Source of the DNA: an uncultured Rhizobiaceae group bacterium
Lineage (GTDB): Bacteria; Pseudomonadota; Alphaproteobacteria; Rhizobiales; Rhizobiaceae
Assembly (NCBI GenBank): GCA_937958815.1
Contig: CALGMR010000009.1
Span: 1 to 64,000 of the forward strand
Reading direction: 5' to 3'
DNA: 64,000 nucleotides
This document shows, piece after piece, positions 9,442 to 17,617 of the stretch. Position 1 is the first letter of the stretch, and each line of letters opens with the position of its first letter. Under the pieces are notes generated by a model, which saw only the letters and a program-made list of their open reading frames with translations, ran no database searches and had not been told where the DNA came from. The translations under genes were made by a program, and so were the position numbers.

Positions 9442-9479
9442 CCTTACGGCGATTGCACCAATTGCCTACCGGCCAACGG
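9442..9479 (+). repeat. Small hairpin element, copy E
   Basis: This is a 38-base insert between GAACGCG and AAAGG. It begins CCTTACGG, has an imperfect ATTG / CAAT stem, and ends TACCGGCCAACGG. Exact removal restores the IS3 C-terminal reading LLERERI, with no target duplication. Confidence 0.7.
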
Positions 9480-9541
9480 AAAGGATCACACGGGACACAA
9501 TTAAACAGCGACGTTTGCAATACCGCAAGCAAGCCGCCTAA

Positions 9542-9896
9542 TATCAACAAACGATGAGCCAACATCTCGCTTAATCTAAGCCGCAATCGCTCCCAAAAAC
9601 CCTGACGACGGACAATTTCATACCTCACAGCGCCAGTTCTGCTGTTGGGGGTAAGCAGACCTTGAAGAGTTTGAGAACTTACTCGGTAAGAATTATTCTT
9701 TTGTCCAGTTACTTAGCCTGTATTTTCTGAAAGCAGTCATTTGAATTTCAAATATGAGTGTCAAATTTGGAAGCACCTGCAGAATCATTGGTTGAGCGAT
9801 TTCCTCAAAGGTTGTCTTTGAGAATATCAGCCAATTTGAAAATCTCGCAAACAAAGGGGAAAGCGCGCGACCAATGCCGCGCGCTCCAGTTTTTGC
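9542..9896. other. Non-coding interval after the IS3 pseudogene
   Basis: This stretch holds the decayed right end of the IS3 element, AT-rich sequence and the terminator of the RTX gene (9862-9885). No gene and no clear IS end repeat could be found. Confidence 0.5.
9862..9885 (-). terminator. Stem-loop terminator of the algD-RTX unit
   Basis: On the minus strand AGCGCGCG and CGCGCGCT form an eight-pair GC stem with an eight-base loop, 12 bases past the RTX gene stop. The T run is short and interrupted (TTCCCCTTTG), so this is a probable rather than strong terminator. Confidence 0.6.
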
Positions 9897-11657
9897 TTAG
9901 AACAGAAAATCTTCTGCGACGAAGTCAGCCAACCCCACATTGTTGAAGCGCACTGAGTACCCTTCATCAAATTCAAACACCGTGTTTCTGCCTGTTTGCT
10001 CGCCAAACGTCATCAGATCATCAAATGACGCAAAATTCAGCGCACTCACATCAACGGTATCACCAGATTTGAAGTCAGCAACGATGTCAAGGTCACCCGC
10101 CTGGAATCCGGACAGGTCGAAAGTATCGTTTCCTGAGCCACCGAACAATTTATCATTGCCACTGCCTCCAACCAGAATATCGTTGCCAGAGCTTGCAGTG
10201 AGGTAGTCATTGCCAGAGCCGCCAAGCAGTTCGTCGTTTCCAGATCCACCGTAGAGACGATCGTTGTGTTCGCCACCAGACAGAACATCATCGCCGCCAC
10301 CGCCAACCAGTCGGTCACCACCCGAACCACCTGACAATGTATCATTGCCCGAATGACCATTCAGCGTATCATTGCCATTTCCTCCTGACATGCGGTCATC
10401 ACCGCTGTTGCCGTTCAGGGTGTCATTGCCATTATCGCCGAAAATCTGATCATCGCCTGAATTGCCGGTCACGACGTCGTCACCAGAACCGCCATAGAGG
10501 AAATCAAGGCCACTGCCACCTTCAAGGGTGTCATTGCCACTGTCTCCCATCAAACGGTCATTGCCCGAACCACCTTGCAACGTGTCTGAACCACTTCCAC
10601 CAGAAAGATAGTCGTTGCCAGAGTGCCCTTCGAGAATGTCATTTTCGGACGATCCAAAGAGAGAGTCGCTGCCTGAATTGCCATACAATTCGTCATCAGA
10701 ATTGCCGCCAAAGATGATGTCGTCGCCACCAATGCCATAAATAACATCGGCACCGTCGCCACCGTAAAGAATGTCATCGTCAGAGACATTGCCACCAGAC
10801 CCACTGGAGACCGGCAACTGAGCAACGATGTTGTTTTGACCCAAATTCACGCGAATAATTGTGTCATCGTAATCATTGTCACCGCCACCGTAGATGTCTT
10901 CAAATCCGATCAACAGATCACCACTGACCGCGTTGGCGCGTCCCACAACATGCAGGTAATTGTCTGCATTCAGATTGTAGTCGTTGGATTCAGTAGCGGC
11001 CGAATGAAAAATGTTGACACCAAATTGGCTTCTGACTTCGTATTCTGTACCGGTTTCCGCGTTGATATGCCAAAGACTGACAGGCCCACCACTTATGGTT
11101 CCAATTTCGCCTGTTGCGGTGCGCAACTCGAAAGTTCCACTTTCAGATTCCAGTGCTTCACGGTTTTGATAGCCTTTGCCATGTCCATTGGACACAACGA
11201 AGAAGCCCAATTGAGCGCTTGCGCTCACATCAAAGCTGACCTGCGTTTCATTCGGCTTCAGATTACCACCACTTCCTTCCTTGGAAGCATTGGCAAAGAG
11301 AATTTGTACGTTGCCGAAGGAACCATCTTCTTTGATCTCGTAAACACCAAGCGAGTTTCTAAAGCCCGCCCCTTCATCTACAAAAGTCACCGTAGCAACA
11401 GTGTCCTCGATCATCGTTAGATCTGTCATATCCACGAAAGCTGGCTTGCCGTTTCCGTAAATAATATCATTGCCAGCTTGACCATAAATTCGGTCGTCAC
11501 CGCTGCCACCAAAGATCTCGTCATGGCCGCTTAGGCCATAAATGACGTCGTCACCGGCAGCGCCTGAAATGACTTCAGATCGTCCGGTTCCAGTGAGTTT
11601 GTCATTTTCGCCTGTGCCAAGCACAGGCGAAATGTTCATGTGCGTATCTACGCTCAT
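9897..11657 (-). CDS. RTX calcium-binding protein with a central DUF4114-like domain, in the alginate-type locus
   Basis: The protein has 586 residues. Residues about 15-70 and 290-530 are RTX nonapeptides (GGSGDDRIYG, GNDTLNGNSG, GGSGNDRLMG), about 25 in all. Between them, about residues 75-285, lies a beta-rich segment with LGVYEI, LGFFVVSNG and GFEDIYGGGDNDYDD, which resembles DUF4114. The C-terminus DFKSGDTVDV...EDFLF fits the serralysin-like RTX secretion end. There is no signal peptide, so type I export is expected. It starts 41 bases behind algD and precedes the terminator at 9862, so it should share the sigma-54 promoter of algD. A secreted matrix or calcium-dependent polymer-associated protein is a reasonable guess. 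No epimerase or lyase module is present. Confidence 0.85.
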   Translation of the reverse strand: MSVDTHMNISPVLGTGENDKLTGTGRSEVISGAAGDDVIYGLSGHDEIFGGSGDDRIYGQAGNDIIYGNGKPAFVDMTDLTMIEDTVATVTFVDEGAGFRNSLGVYEIKEDGSFGNVQILFANASKEGSGGNLKPNETQVSFDVSASAQLGFFVVSNGHGKGYQNREALESESGTFELRTATGEIGTISGGPVSLWHINAETGTEYEVRSQFGVNIFHSAATESNDYNLNADNYLHVVGRANAVSGDLLIGFEDIYGGGDNDYDDTIIRVNLGQNNIVAQLPVSSGSGGNVSDDDILYGGDGADVIYGIGGDDIIFGGNSDDELYGNSGSDSLFGSSENDILEGHSGNDYLSGGSGSDTLQGGSGNDRLMGDSGNDTLEGGSGLDFLYGGSGDDVVTGNSGDDQIFGDNGNDTLNGNSGDDRMSGGNGNDTLNGHSGNDTLSGGSGGDRLVGGGGDDVLSGGEHNDRLYGGSGNDELLGGSGNDYLTASSGNDILVGGSGNDKLFGGSGNDTFDLSGFQAGDLDIVADFKSGDTVDVSALNFASFDDLMTFGEQTGRNTVFEFDEGYSVRFNNVGLADFVAEDFLF

Positions 11658-11698
11658 AACGTGTCTCCATATTCAGTTTTGAGAAAGAAGGCGATCGG

Positions 11699-13126
11699 CT
11701 ACCAGCCGATCCCTTCGTAGGAATTGATTGAAGGTGCCGCATCAAAGAGCCGGACAAGATCAATCACTGTCACCCGACCCAAGCGAGAAGCCACCTGCTG
11801 TCGAATTTCTTGCGTGCTCTGCGTAACAACCACGACATCACAATTGTCGATCATTGAAAGAGCATCGCAAGTTAGCAAATTCGGAAGGGCTTCAACCACA
11901 GGTTCCAAATGTGGGCACACATTGCGCACATAAGAGAATTGATTGTCCACGCGCGTGTCCGCATTGATGGCTGGATCATATGCAGCCACATCGTAGCCTT
12001 CTGTAATCAATTGGTTGATCACTTCCAAAATTGGGCTTTCGCGAAGGTCATCCGTCCCAACCTTGAACGCGAGGCCAAGGAAACCGATACGCTGTCCACC
12101 GGAGCGGCGCACCATTTCGGTTGCATTGGCAATCTGCGCTTCGTTCGTTGCCGCCAAACTGTTGATCAGCGGGGTATCCACATCGAGCTTATCCGCAAGA
12201 TGCGCCACAGCACGGACCTCTTTTGGAAGACAAGAACCACCATAAGCAAAACCTGGTTTCAAGTAATATGGCGACAGATTGAGTTTCGTATCCTGAACAA
12301 AAATGTCCATGACCTTGTGGGAGTCGATTTCCAAAGGTTTGCAAACGCGCCCTACTTCGTTGGCGAAACACACTTTTGTAGCGTGCCAAACATTGTCAAC
12401 ATATTTGACCATCTCCGCCACTTCTATGGATGTGGTGATGATGTTGTCGTCAACAGGTGCATAGACCTTGCGCAGTGTTTCTGCCGCACGCTCATCATTG
12501 GCACCGATCACGGTCTTTGGCGGGGCATCAAAATCTGCAATTGCAGTTCCCTCGCGCAGAAACTCAGGATTGAAACATACGCCAAAGTCGTCCCCCATTT
12601 TAAGACCAGAAGCGGCTTCAATTTCGGGAACCATAACGTTGAGTGTCGTAGCAGGCGGAATGGAACAACGCATCACGATGACATGGTATCTGTTCTTTCT
12701 CGCCAAGCCTTCACCGATGGCGCGGGCTGCAGCTTCGATAAATGTGTAATCGCAGCCACCATCTTCGCTTGTCGGGGTGCCGACGGAAACGAACGTGATG
12801 TCGGTAACAGAAACGGCTTCCGCCACATCAGTTGTGGTGGTGATCTTTTCGTCGGCAACACCTTTTGCCAACAGATCGCCCAAACCTTCTTCGTGGATTG
12901 GAGATACACCTTCAGCAATTTGGGTCGTCTTGATCACATCAAGATCACACCCGACAACACGGTGCCCAAGACCTGCTAAACAAGCTGTAGAAACCGCTCC
13001 AACATATCCGAGCCCGATGATGGAGATGGCAGGAAGCAATTCGGATTGCGGCCAGACCACTTCCGAAGGTTTGTTTGTAAAAGTTTTATAGTCTTCGAAA
13101 CGTTCGATTTTTGCGATAGCGTTCAT
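11699..13126 (-). CDS. algD: GDP-mannose 6-dehydrogenase (AlgD-type)
   Basis: The 475-residue protein has a roughly 30-residue extra N-terminus, then the NAD motif GLGYVGAV (residues 38-45) and the family marks FNPEFLREGTAI and VEVAEM-type VAEMVKY. The catalytic cysteine is in GGSCLPK (Cys299). Spacing and NVWHATKVCFANEVG favour AlgD over UDP-glucose dehydrogenase. It oxidises GDP-mannose to GDP-mannuronate, the committed alginate precursor. It has its own leader with a sigma-54 element at 13167-13182 and is followed by the RTX gene. The GDP-mannose rather than UDP-glucose call rests partly on the neighbouring alg8, alg44 and algA. Confidence 0.9.
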   Translation of the reverse strand: MNAIAKIERFEDYKTFTNKPSEVVWPQSELLPAISIIGLGYVGAVSTACLAGLGHRVVGCDLDVIKTTQIAEGVSPIHEEGLGDLLAKGVADEKITTTTDVAEAVSVTDITFVSVGTPTSEDGGCDYTFIEAAARAIGEGLARKNRYHVIVMRCSIPPATTLNVMVPEIEAASGLKMGDDFGVCFNPEFLREGTAIADFDAPPKTVIGANDERAAETLRKVYAPVDDNIITTSIEVAEMVKYVDNVWHATKVCFANEVGRVCKPLEIDSHKVMDIFVQDTKLNLSPYYLKPGFAYGGSCLPKEVRAVAHLADKLDVDTPLINSLAATNEAQIANATEMVRRSGGQRIGFLGLAFKVGTDDLRESPILEVINQLITEGYDVAAYDPAINADTRVDNQFSYVRNVCPHLEPVVEALPNLLTCDALSMIDNCDVVVVTQSTQEIRQQVASRLGRVTVIDLVRLFDAAPSINSYEGIGW

Positions 13127-13166
13127 GAGTTTATTCCAGTTCGTGGGTTAGTATTGCCAAACTGAT

Positions 13167-13182
13167 TTCAAGAGCCGTGCCA
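13167..13182 (-). promoter_or_regulatory. Sigma-54 promoter of algD
   Basis: The minus strand reads TGGCACGGCTCTTGAA, that is TGGCAC, five bases, TTGAA. It matches the -24/-12 consensus TGGCAC-N5-TTGCA apart from A for C in the -12 part. It lies 41 bases before the algD start codon. Confidence 0.8.
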
Positions 13183-13247
13183 AACTATAATATTGTTATT
13201 TTTCAATGACTTATTTGAATTCACAACATAAACGCACTGTTGACATT

Positions 13248-13292
13248 TTGCATATCGCGAAATGCAATTTTCAATATGCGAATTTGCAATTG
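13248..13292. promoter_or_regulatory. Palindromic upstream activator site of algD
   Basis: TTGCAT (13248-13253) and ATGCAA (13262-13267) are inverted around ATCGCGAA, and a further AATTTGCAATTG follows to 13292. The site begins 66 bases upstream of the -24 element, the usual distance for an enhancer-binding protein. The half site TTGCATWTCGC recurs in front of the algX/J operon. Confidence 0.6.
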
Positions 13293-13296
13293 GCTA

Positions 13297-13324
13297 TAAA
13301 AAAAGGGAGGCCAATGGCCTCCCC
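13297..13324 (-). terminator. Rho-independent terminator of the algX-algK-algI operon
   Basis: The minus strand has GGGAGGCC and GGCCTCCC with a tiny loop, followed by seven T. It lies 22 bases past the algI stop. Confidence 0.9.
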
Positions 13325-13345
13325 AGATTGCTGCGCTCTTAAGTT

Positions 13346-14851
13346 CTAGAAGTTGAAGTATATGAACTCTGTCATGTCGTTAAGACGGTAGAGTTGCACC
13401 AAGGCAAATGTTCCGGCAACCGCGATTGTTGCACCCCACATGGGCGCAGGTCGCCAATTCAGCGAACGCAAACTGTATGCGCTTGTCCCAAGCTCTTTTA
13501 CTGTATCGATCACAGGGCGATATTTGCGCGTGAGTTCAATGCTGTTTGGAAACGCCGTCACAACAATCATCATCACAGCAATGGTCATGACAGCAAATGC
13601 GGGATCTTCGACCAAAGCACCGCCTTGCGCGATGATAGAAACGTCTGCGGGTATAAACATCGCAGACAGCACACCAACCGCACCTGAAAATGTTTCTGCA
13701 CGAAAGAAAACCCAGGCAACAATAACGGCCATCATCGTGAGGGACCATGAGGCGATAAGGCGGATGAATTTCGGAGCCAGTTTGTGAAACCCATGACGAA
13801 CAGAGATGTCACGCCACAGATGATTGACCACCAGGAATGTGCCGTGCAATCCGCCCCAGATCACAAAATTCCACCCTGCCCCGTGCCACAAACCGCCAAG
13901 CAACATTGTTGCAACAAGATTGCCGTGGCGCCCTAAAATGCCAGAGCGATTGCCACCCAGCGGAATGTAAAGATAATCCCGCAAAAAACGCGACAGAGTG
14001 ATGTGCCAACGACGCCAGAAATCGCTGATTGAAACAGCCTTATACGGGGAGTTGAAATTGATCGGCAATTTTATGCCAAACATGCGAGCCACGCCCAATG
14101 CCATGTCGCAATAGCCAGAGAAATCAAAATAGATCTGGAACGTGTAGGCCAGCGCACCTTGCCATGCAGTTTGCATATCTATGGTTTGGCCTGCATCGGA
14201 AGCCGCAAATACAGCATTAGCAACAGGTGCTATTCCATCTGCCAGAACAATTTTCTTGAACAGACCAATTGCAAACAGTGTTCCCCCAACCATGATGTTC
14301 AACCCGGTTCGGCTGGTGAAATTAGACAGATGAAATTGGGGAATAGTGTCCTTTTGCAAGACTATCGGACCCGCTATTAATTGCGGGAAGAAAGTGACAA
14401 ACAACACGTAGCGTTTGAAGTCGCATTGTTCGATTTTATCGTTCCACGTATCCAACAGAAACGAAATTTGCTGGAATGTGAAAAACGAAATGGCCAATGG
14501 CAACACGATGCCAAGCGCTTTGCTTTCTGCGCCCGTAAGCGCTGCGACGTTTTGTAAAAGAAAGTCAGCATATTTAAACCATGCCAACACTGCCAAATTG
14601 CCGATAATGCCAACGATGAGAACAGGTCGAGACCGGTTCTCTCTCAGCAAAAGATGGGCACCGTAGTTGGCACCAACAGACGCTAAGAGCAAAACCAAAT
14701 GCAGCGGACTCCACCACGCGTAAAATGCCAAAGATGCGGCGATCAACCACCAAACAATTGCCCCCTCCATGCGCAATGAGCGCAAGATGAGAAAGCCCAG
14801 AAGGACTGGTGGCATGAAAAGATAGATGAATTCCAGAGATGAAAATACCAT
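13346..14851 (-). CDS. algI: Alginate O-acetyltransferase AlgI (MBOAT family)
   Basis: The product is a 501-residue polytopic membrane protein. The MBOAT signature LGGLWHGAGWNFVIWGGLHG carries the two histidines needed for acyl transfer, and the segment SDFWRRWHITLSRFLRDY is typical of AlgI/DltB. The start MVFSSLEFIYLF at 14851 is chosen over an upstream in-frame codon because it lies 4 bases after the algK stop and matches the family start. AlgI carries acetyl groups across the inner membrane to periplasmic acetyltransferases. It is the last gene of the operon from 17466. Confidence 0.92.
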   Translation of the reverse strand: MVFSSLEFIYLFMPPVLLGFLILRSLRMEGAIVWWLIAASLAFYAWWSPLHLVLLLASVGANYGAHLLLRENRSRPVLIVGIIGNLAVLAWFKYADFLLQNVAALTGAESKALGIVLPLAISFFTFQQISFLLDTWNDKIEQCDFKRYVLFVTFFPQLIAGPIVLQKDTIPQFHLSNFTSRTGLNIMVGGTLFAIGLFKKIVLADGIAPVANAVFAASDAGQTIDMQTAWQGALAYTFQIYFDFSGYCDMALGVARMFGIKLPINFNSPYKAVSISDFWRRWHITLSRFLRDYLYIPLGGNRSGILGRHGNLVATMLLGGLWHGAGWNFVIWGGLHGTFLVVNHLWRDISVRHGFHKLAPKFIRLIASWSLTMMAVIVAWVFFRAETFSGAVGVLSAMFIPADVSIIAQGGALVEDPAFAVMTIAVMMIVVTAFPNSIELTRKYRPVIDTVKELGTSAYSLRSLNWRPAPMWGATIAVAGTFALVQLYRLNDMTEFIYFNF

Positions 14852-14855
14852 GGGA

Positions 14856-16184
14856 CTAGCCCTTTCTTCCAAACGGAGTGATGACGGTTGCACCAGAAAG
14901 CGGGTGCTCGTTTGATTTCTTTTTGATTGGTTTTTGCTTGCGCATGCGATTGAGTTTTTTTGTTATTCGCAATGCATCTTTCTTGCTCTTCGAGCTTACT
15001 TCGCTCCCTGCAGCTTTTGCAGAAAGCGTTTTCTGCAAGAGAGTTTTGGAACCTGTGTGCCCAAGTGCTGCGCCCCTTTTCAGAAGCGAAATCGCTTTGG
15101 CCCGATCTTGTTTGACAAGCGTTCCCTCAAGATAAAGTTTAGCCAGTTCCAACATGGACCCTGGATGCGCTGCATCAGTGCCCCTTTTGAACAGTGCAAC
15201 TGCGTCTGAAGGTTTCAGCCCGAACTGTCCTTTCAAGTGCAACCGTCCAAACTCCGTAATCGCGCCAGAATTGTTCAAACGGGTGGCTGTACGCATTAGG
15301 CCCAATGCATCAGTGATCTCTTGGTCTGAAGGCAATCCCTCCAGCAAAAACAAAGCTAAATCACACATCGCGCCGGTATCACCGAGATCAGCACCGCGAC
15401 GCAGCCAGACCTTGGCTTGAATGGGGTTGGCAGGAATCAAATCGCCCGTTTTGTAAAGTCGTCCCAATGCTTTGGCGGAAGACGCTTTGCCTTGAAGAGC
15501 TTCCTGCTCAAGCATGGGGATGGCGTCGGCCAACAAGGTGTTGATGGGTGGCAGCGACCTGCCCAATTTCGGGTTTTTGGAAACCAAATTCAAAAATGAC
15601 AGAAGTGCCGTGGCAGAGCCATGCCGCGCCGCGATTTGAAACTCCCGCAACGCTTTGGCTGAATTGACCGGAACTGCGATACCGCGCAAGTGATGGCGCC
15701 CCAACTCCACATGGGCTTTGTAAAAGCCCCAATCAGCGGCCTTGGTGAACCATTCAAAAGCAATTCTTGCGCAGTCTGCACCCGATGATCGGCGATAGAC
15801 TTTGGCCAATTCAAAAGCAGCCTCGCCACGTTTGGAAAAATCTTGTTGCACAGCAAGCAAAAGCTTCTCACGCGCTTTGTCCAAGTCGCGCCCAACACCC
15901 CAGCCGCGGGACAGCAGTTTGGCATATTCCAACAATGCTGTTGGGTTTTCCGGAGTTGCAAATTCTTTGATAAGCAAAGCAGAGTCAGTCCATTTGCCCT
16001 TCCTTTGAAGAGATTTTGCTTTCTTCAAAGCTTGGCTCACAACAGGGTTTTGGTCTTTAACGACGGCGTTTTGAGTGCTTGATGGATTTAGGAGCGCAAA
16101 ACTGGCCGTTGCGCTGAACAACCCTGCAACGACCAACGCCGTCGCTGTGGTTGCCGCTCTAGATGAAGTTTTTGGGTTAGACAT
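14856..16184 (-). CDS. algK: Sel1/TPR-repeat protein, AlgK-like
   Basis: The 442-residue protein starts MSNPKTSSRAATTATA, with a hydrophobic export signal through about residue 30. The start at 16184 overlaps the previous stop by 8 bases, which supports this start over upstream codons. Residues about 60-400 are Sel1-like helical repeats (RGADLGDTGAMCDLALFLLEG, GTDAAHPGSMLELAKLYLEG). AlgK in Pseudomonas is an outer-membrane lipoprotein of the same repeat type that scaffolds the secretion complex. No lipobox is evident here, so the protein may be soluble or anchored by its signal. The name rests on context as well as on the repeats. Confidence 0.72.
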   Translation of the reverse strand: MSNPKTSSRAATTATALVVAGLFSATASFALLNPSSTQNAVVKDQNPVVSQALKKAKSLQRKGKWTDSALLIKEFATPENPTALLEYAKLLSRGWGVGRDLDKAREKLLLAVQQDFSKRGEAAFELAKVYRRSSGADCARIAFEWFTKAADWGFYKAHVELGRHHLRGIAVPVNSAKALREFQIAARHGSATALLSFLNLVSKNPKLGRSLPPINTLLADAIPMLEQEALQGKASSAKALGRLYKTGDLIPANPIQAKVWLRRGADLGDTGAMCDLALFLLEGLPSDQEITDALGLMRTATRLNNSGAITEFGRLHLKGQFGLKPSDAVALFKRGTDAAHPGSMLELAKLYLEGTLVKQDRAKAISLLKRGAALGHTGSKTLLQKTLSAKAAGSEVSSKSKKDALRITKKLNRMRKQKPIKKKSNEHPLSGATVITPFGRKG

Positions 16185-17466
16185 CTTTCTTGCGCTCCCA
16201 GACGCGACATGCGTGACCTTCAAAATATCCGTCACTCGGTTCCAACTCGATTTGGTGATGCGGTGATGGGCACAGAATTTCTGTATGTTTCTTTGCAATG
16301 CGCTTTTGCTGATCTTCAGTTGCGCCAGCAGCGGTCATGATTTGACCAACGATCTGACGAGCGACCTTGGAATCGAAGTGATAAGCATCAGAAAAATGAT
16401 TGACATTGCGGGTCAAACCACTGGGAAAATCCAGGTCGACAACAGGGGCAAGTTTGGCAAGTTTTTGTCGAAAACTCTTGTTCAACTCCGCCAACCCAAA
16501 TGCCGAAATGGTCGCTTGCATTTCTACGATTGTCGGAGGAATGACAAACACTAGTTGGCGGTCGGTTCTTGCATCTGCCCACTTGGACATTTCAACCAGC
16601 ATGTTGAAATAGCGTTCTGAAAACCGAAACCCGCGCCAATCGGATTTGGCATTTTTTCGCACTTGCCTATCGAACTTCTCAGGAAGCGGCTGCAGAGACT
16701 GCAATGAAACATTTGAGTTCCAGAGGTGACGGTTGCCACGCCCGAGACCAAGGTTTGGGCCTTTGGTTCTTGGTGGTTCAACCATCGCATTGCTGCTGGG
16801 CAACTCGCACCCAAAGCAAACGTCAGGCAAAAGAAGAGTTTTTACCTCAGTGCGTCCAACCGGTCCGAGATCAGCGGCCTGCGCATCCAACGATACATTG
16901 GATAAGAGCCCCTGCACTCTTTGAACAAGTTTCGGATTATCTGATTGAAAAAACTTCCATGATTGTCGTGCCACGAACCAGTTCTTCAAATAGCTGACAC
17001 GACTGGTGGTTGCCTTTTGCGCCTCAGGCACACGGTTCAGACCGCCTTTGTGTCTTTCGTCAAAACTGCGGAGTTGAATACCAACGACCAGTGTTTTGAC
17101 CTTAGGATCGTTTTTGATTGCTTGAAATGTGGAATAAATTTCAGGAACCGTTCCGCCACCATAAGCAAAATTGAACGCGGGAGCAGACCCAAATTCCATC
17201 CAATATTTGTCGCGCAAAGCACGGGCTCTGCTGTCGCCCAACACCACCAATTCAGCCTTGCGATCATAATGCGCAAACTTCCAAAGTGGATAGTGAGATT
17301 TCTCGGCTTGTTCCTTGCGGATTTTTGAATGTTGCCCGGTTCTAAAAAACTCAAATGGATCGACAAAATAATTCATTGCAGCGGGAGCTGTTCCCGCCAA
17401 CAAAGTGACAGTCATAAGGCTTCCATATACCAATGAATTTGCTTTGCGGTGTCTCGTTCTCGACAT
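16177..17466 (-). CDS. AlgX/AlgJ-like SGNH-fold acetyltransferase, periplasmic
   Basis: The 429-residue protein has an N-terminal membrane or signal segment (LVYGSLMTVTLLAGTAPAA). The SGNH fold is shown by VVLGDSRARALRD (nucleophile Ser in GDSR, about residue 78), the later NFAYGGGT, and the His-Asp end FSDAYHFDS near residue 370. AlgJ and AlgX use the same fold to place acetyl groups delivered by AlgI onto the polymer. It heads the operon with the AlgK-like protein and algI, under the sigma-54 element at 17504-17519. Whether it is AlgJ or AlgX cannot be told; there is no clear carbohydrate-binding module. Confidence 0.75.
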   Translation of the reverse strand: MSRTRHRKANSLVYGSLMTVTLLAGTAPAAMNYFVDPFEFFRTGQHSKIRKEQAEKSHYPLWKFAHYDRKAELVVLGDSRARALRDKYWMEFGSAPAFNFAYGGGTVPEIYSTFQAIKNDPKVKTLVVGIQLRSFDERHKGGLNRVPEAQKATTSRVSYLKNWFVARQSWKFFQSDNPKLVQRVQGLLSNVSLDAQAADLGPVGRTEVKTLLLPDVCFGCELPSSNAMVEPPRTKGPNLGLGRGNRHLWNSNVSLQSLQPLPEKFDRQVRKNAKSDWRGFRFSERYFNMLVEMSKWADARTDRQLVFVIPPTIVEMQATISAFGLAELNKSFRQKLAKLAPVVDLDFPSGLTRNVNHFSDAYHFDSKVARQIVGQIMTAAGATEDQQKRIAKKHTEILCPSPHHQIELEPSDGYFEGHACRVWERKKDV

Positions 17467-17503
17467 ATCAATTGTCCACGTAGATTATCTTTAGTGAACA
17501 CGT

Positions 17504-17519
17504 TGCAACAGCCGTGCCA
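17504..17519 (-). promoter_or_regulatory. Sigma-54 promoter of the algX/J-algK-algI operon
   Basis: The minus strand reads TGGCACGGCTGTTGCA, a perfect TGGCAC-N5-TTGCA. It ends 37 bases upstream of the first start codon of the operon. Confidence 0.9.
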
Positions 17520-17578
17520 GAATAAAATTGTTATAAATCAATATGATAAAAGAGGTCGCAGCATCATCGCCGACATGT

Positions 17579-17617
17579 CTTTGCATTTCGCAATTGCGAT
17601 TTGCAAAGTTGCAAATC
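17579..17617. promoter_or_regulatory. Palindromic upstream activator site of the algX/J operon
   Basis: Bases 17579-17608 form a near-perfect 30-base palindrome with arms CTTTGCA and TGCAAAG around the self-complementary core TCGCAATTGCGA. Another GTTGCAAATC follows. It lies 60 bases upstream of the -24 element and touches the 3' end of alg8. Confidence 0.65.

Larger units (their letters stand above)
8161..9541 (+). pseudogene. Degenerate IS3-family transposase (orfA end plus orfB) broken by small hairpin insertions
   Basis: orfA is recognisable from GIAQSQYFSWSKEF to ELRLLKKSMIG, with its front end missing (TAA at 8158-8160). orfB starts at the overlapping ATGA (8408) and carries FYRWYDKYL and the DDE integrase core WQTDFTYI, LDDYSRYVV, LLSDNGASY and YNPQTQGKI. 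It then continues in pieces as WHQTLKNRILLENY, HESLQNLTPADVYFG and a tail to TAA at 9539-9541. Five inserts of 35-40 bases break the frames (8356, 8420, 9178, 9332, 9442). Removing them restores the expected IS3 reading at four sites exactly and at the fifth within a base. The element is inactive as it stands. Confidence 0.85.

Noticed and set aside
9900-10800. Regular short repeats that could suggest a CRISPR array
   Set aside because: The period is about 27 bases and the sequence encodes RTX nonapeptides in frame. There are no fixed repeats with unique spacers.
10836-11420. 194-codon frame on the plus strand
   Set aside because: It is antisense to the RTX gene and arises from its codon pattern; it has no recognisable domain.
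11909-12979. 356-codon frame on the plus strand
   Set aside because: It is antisense to algD over its whole length, and algD has clear motifs. The product (Cys/His rich, no domain) looks like a shadow.
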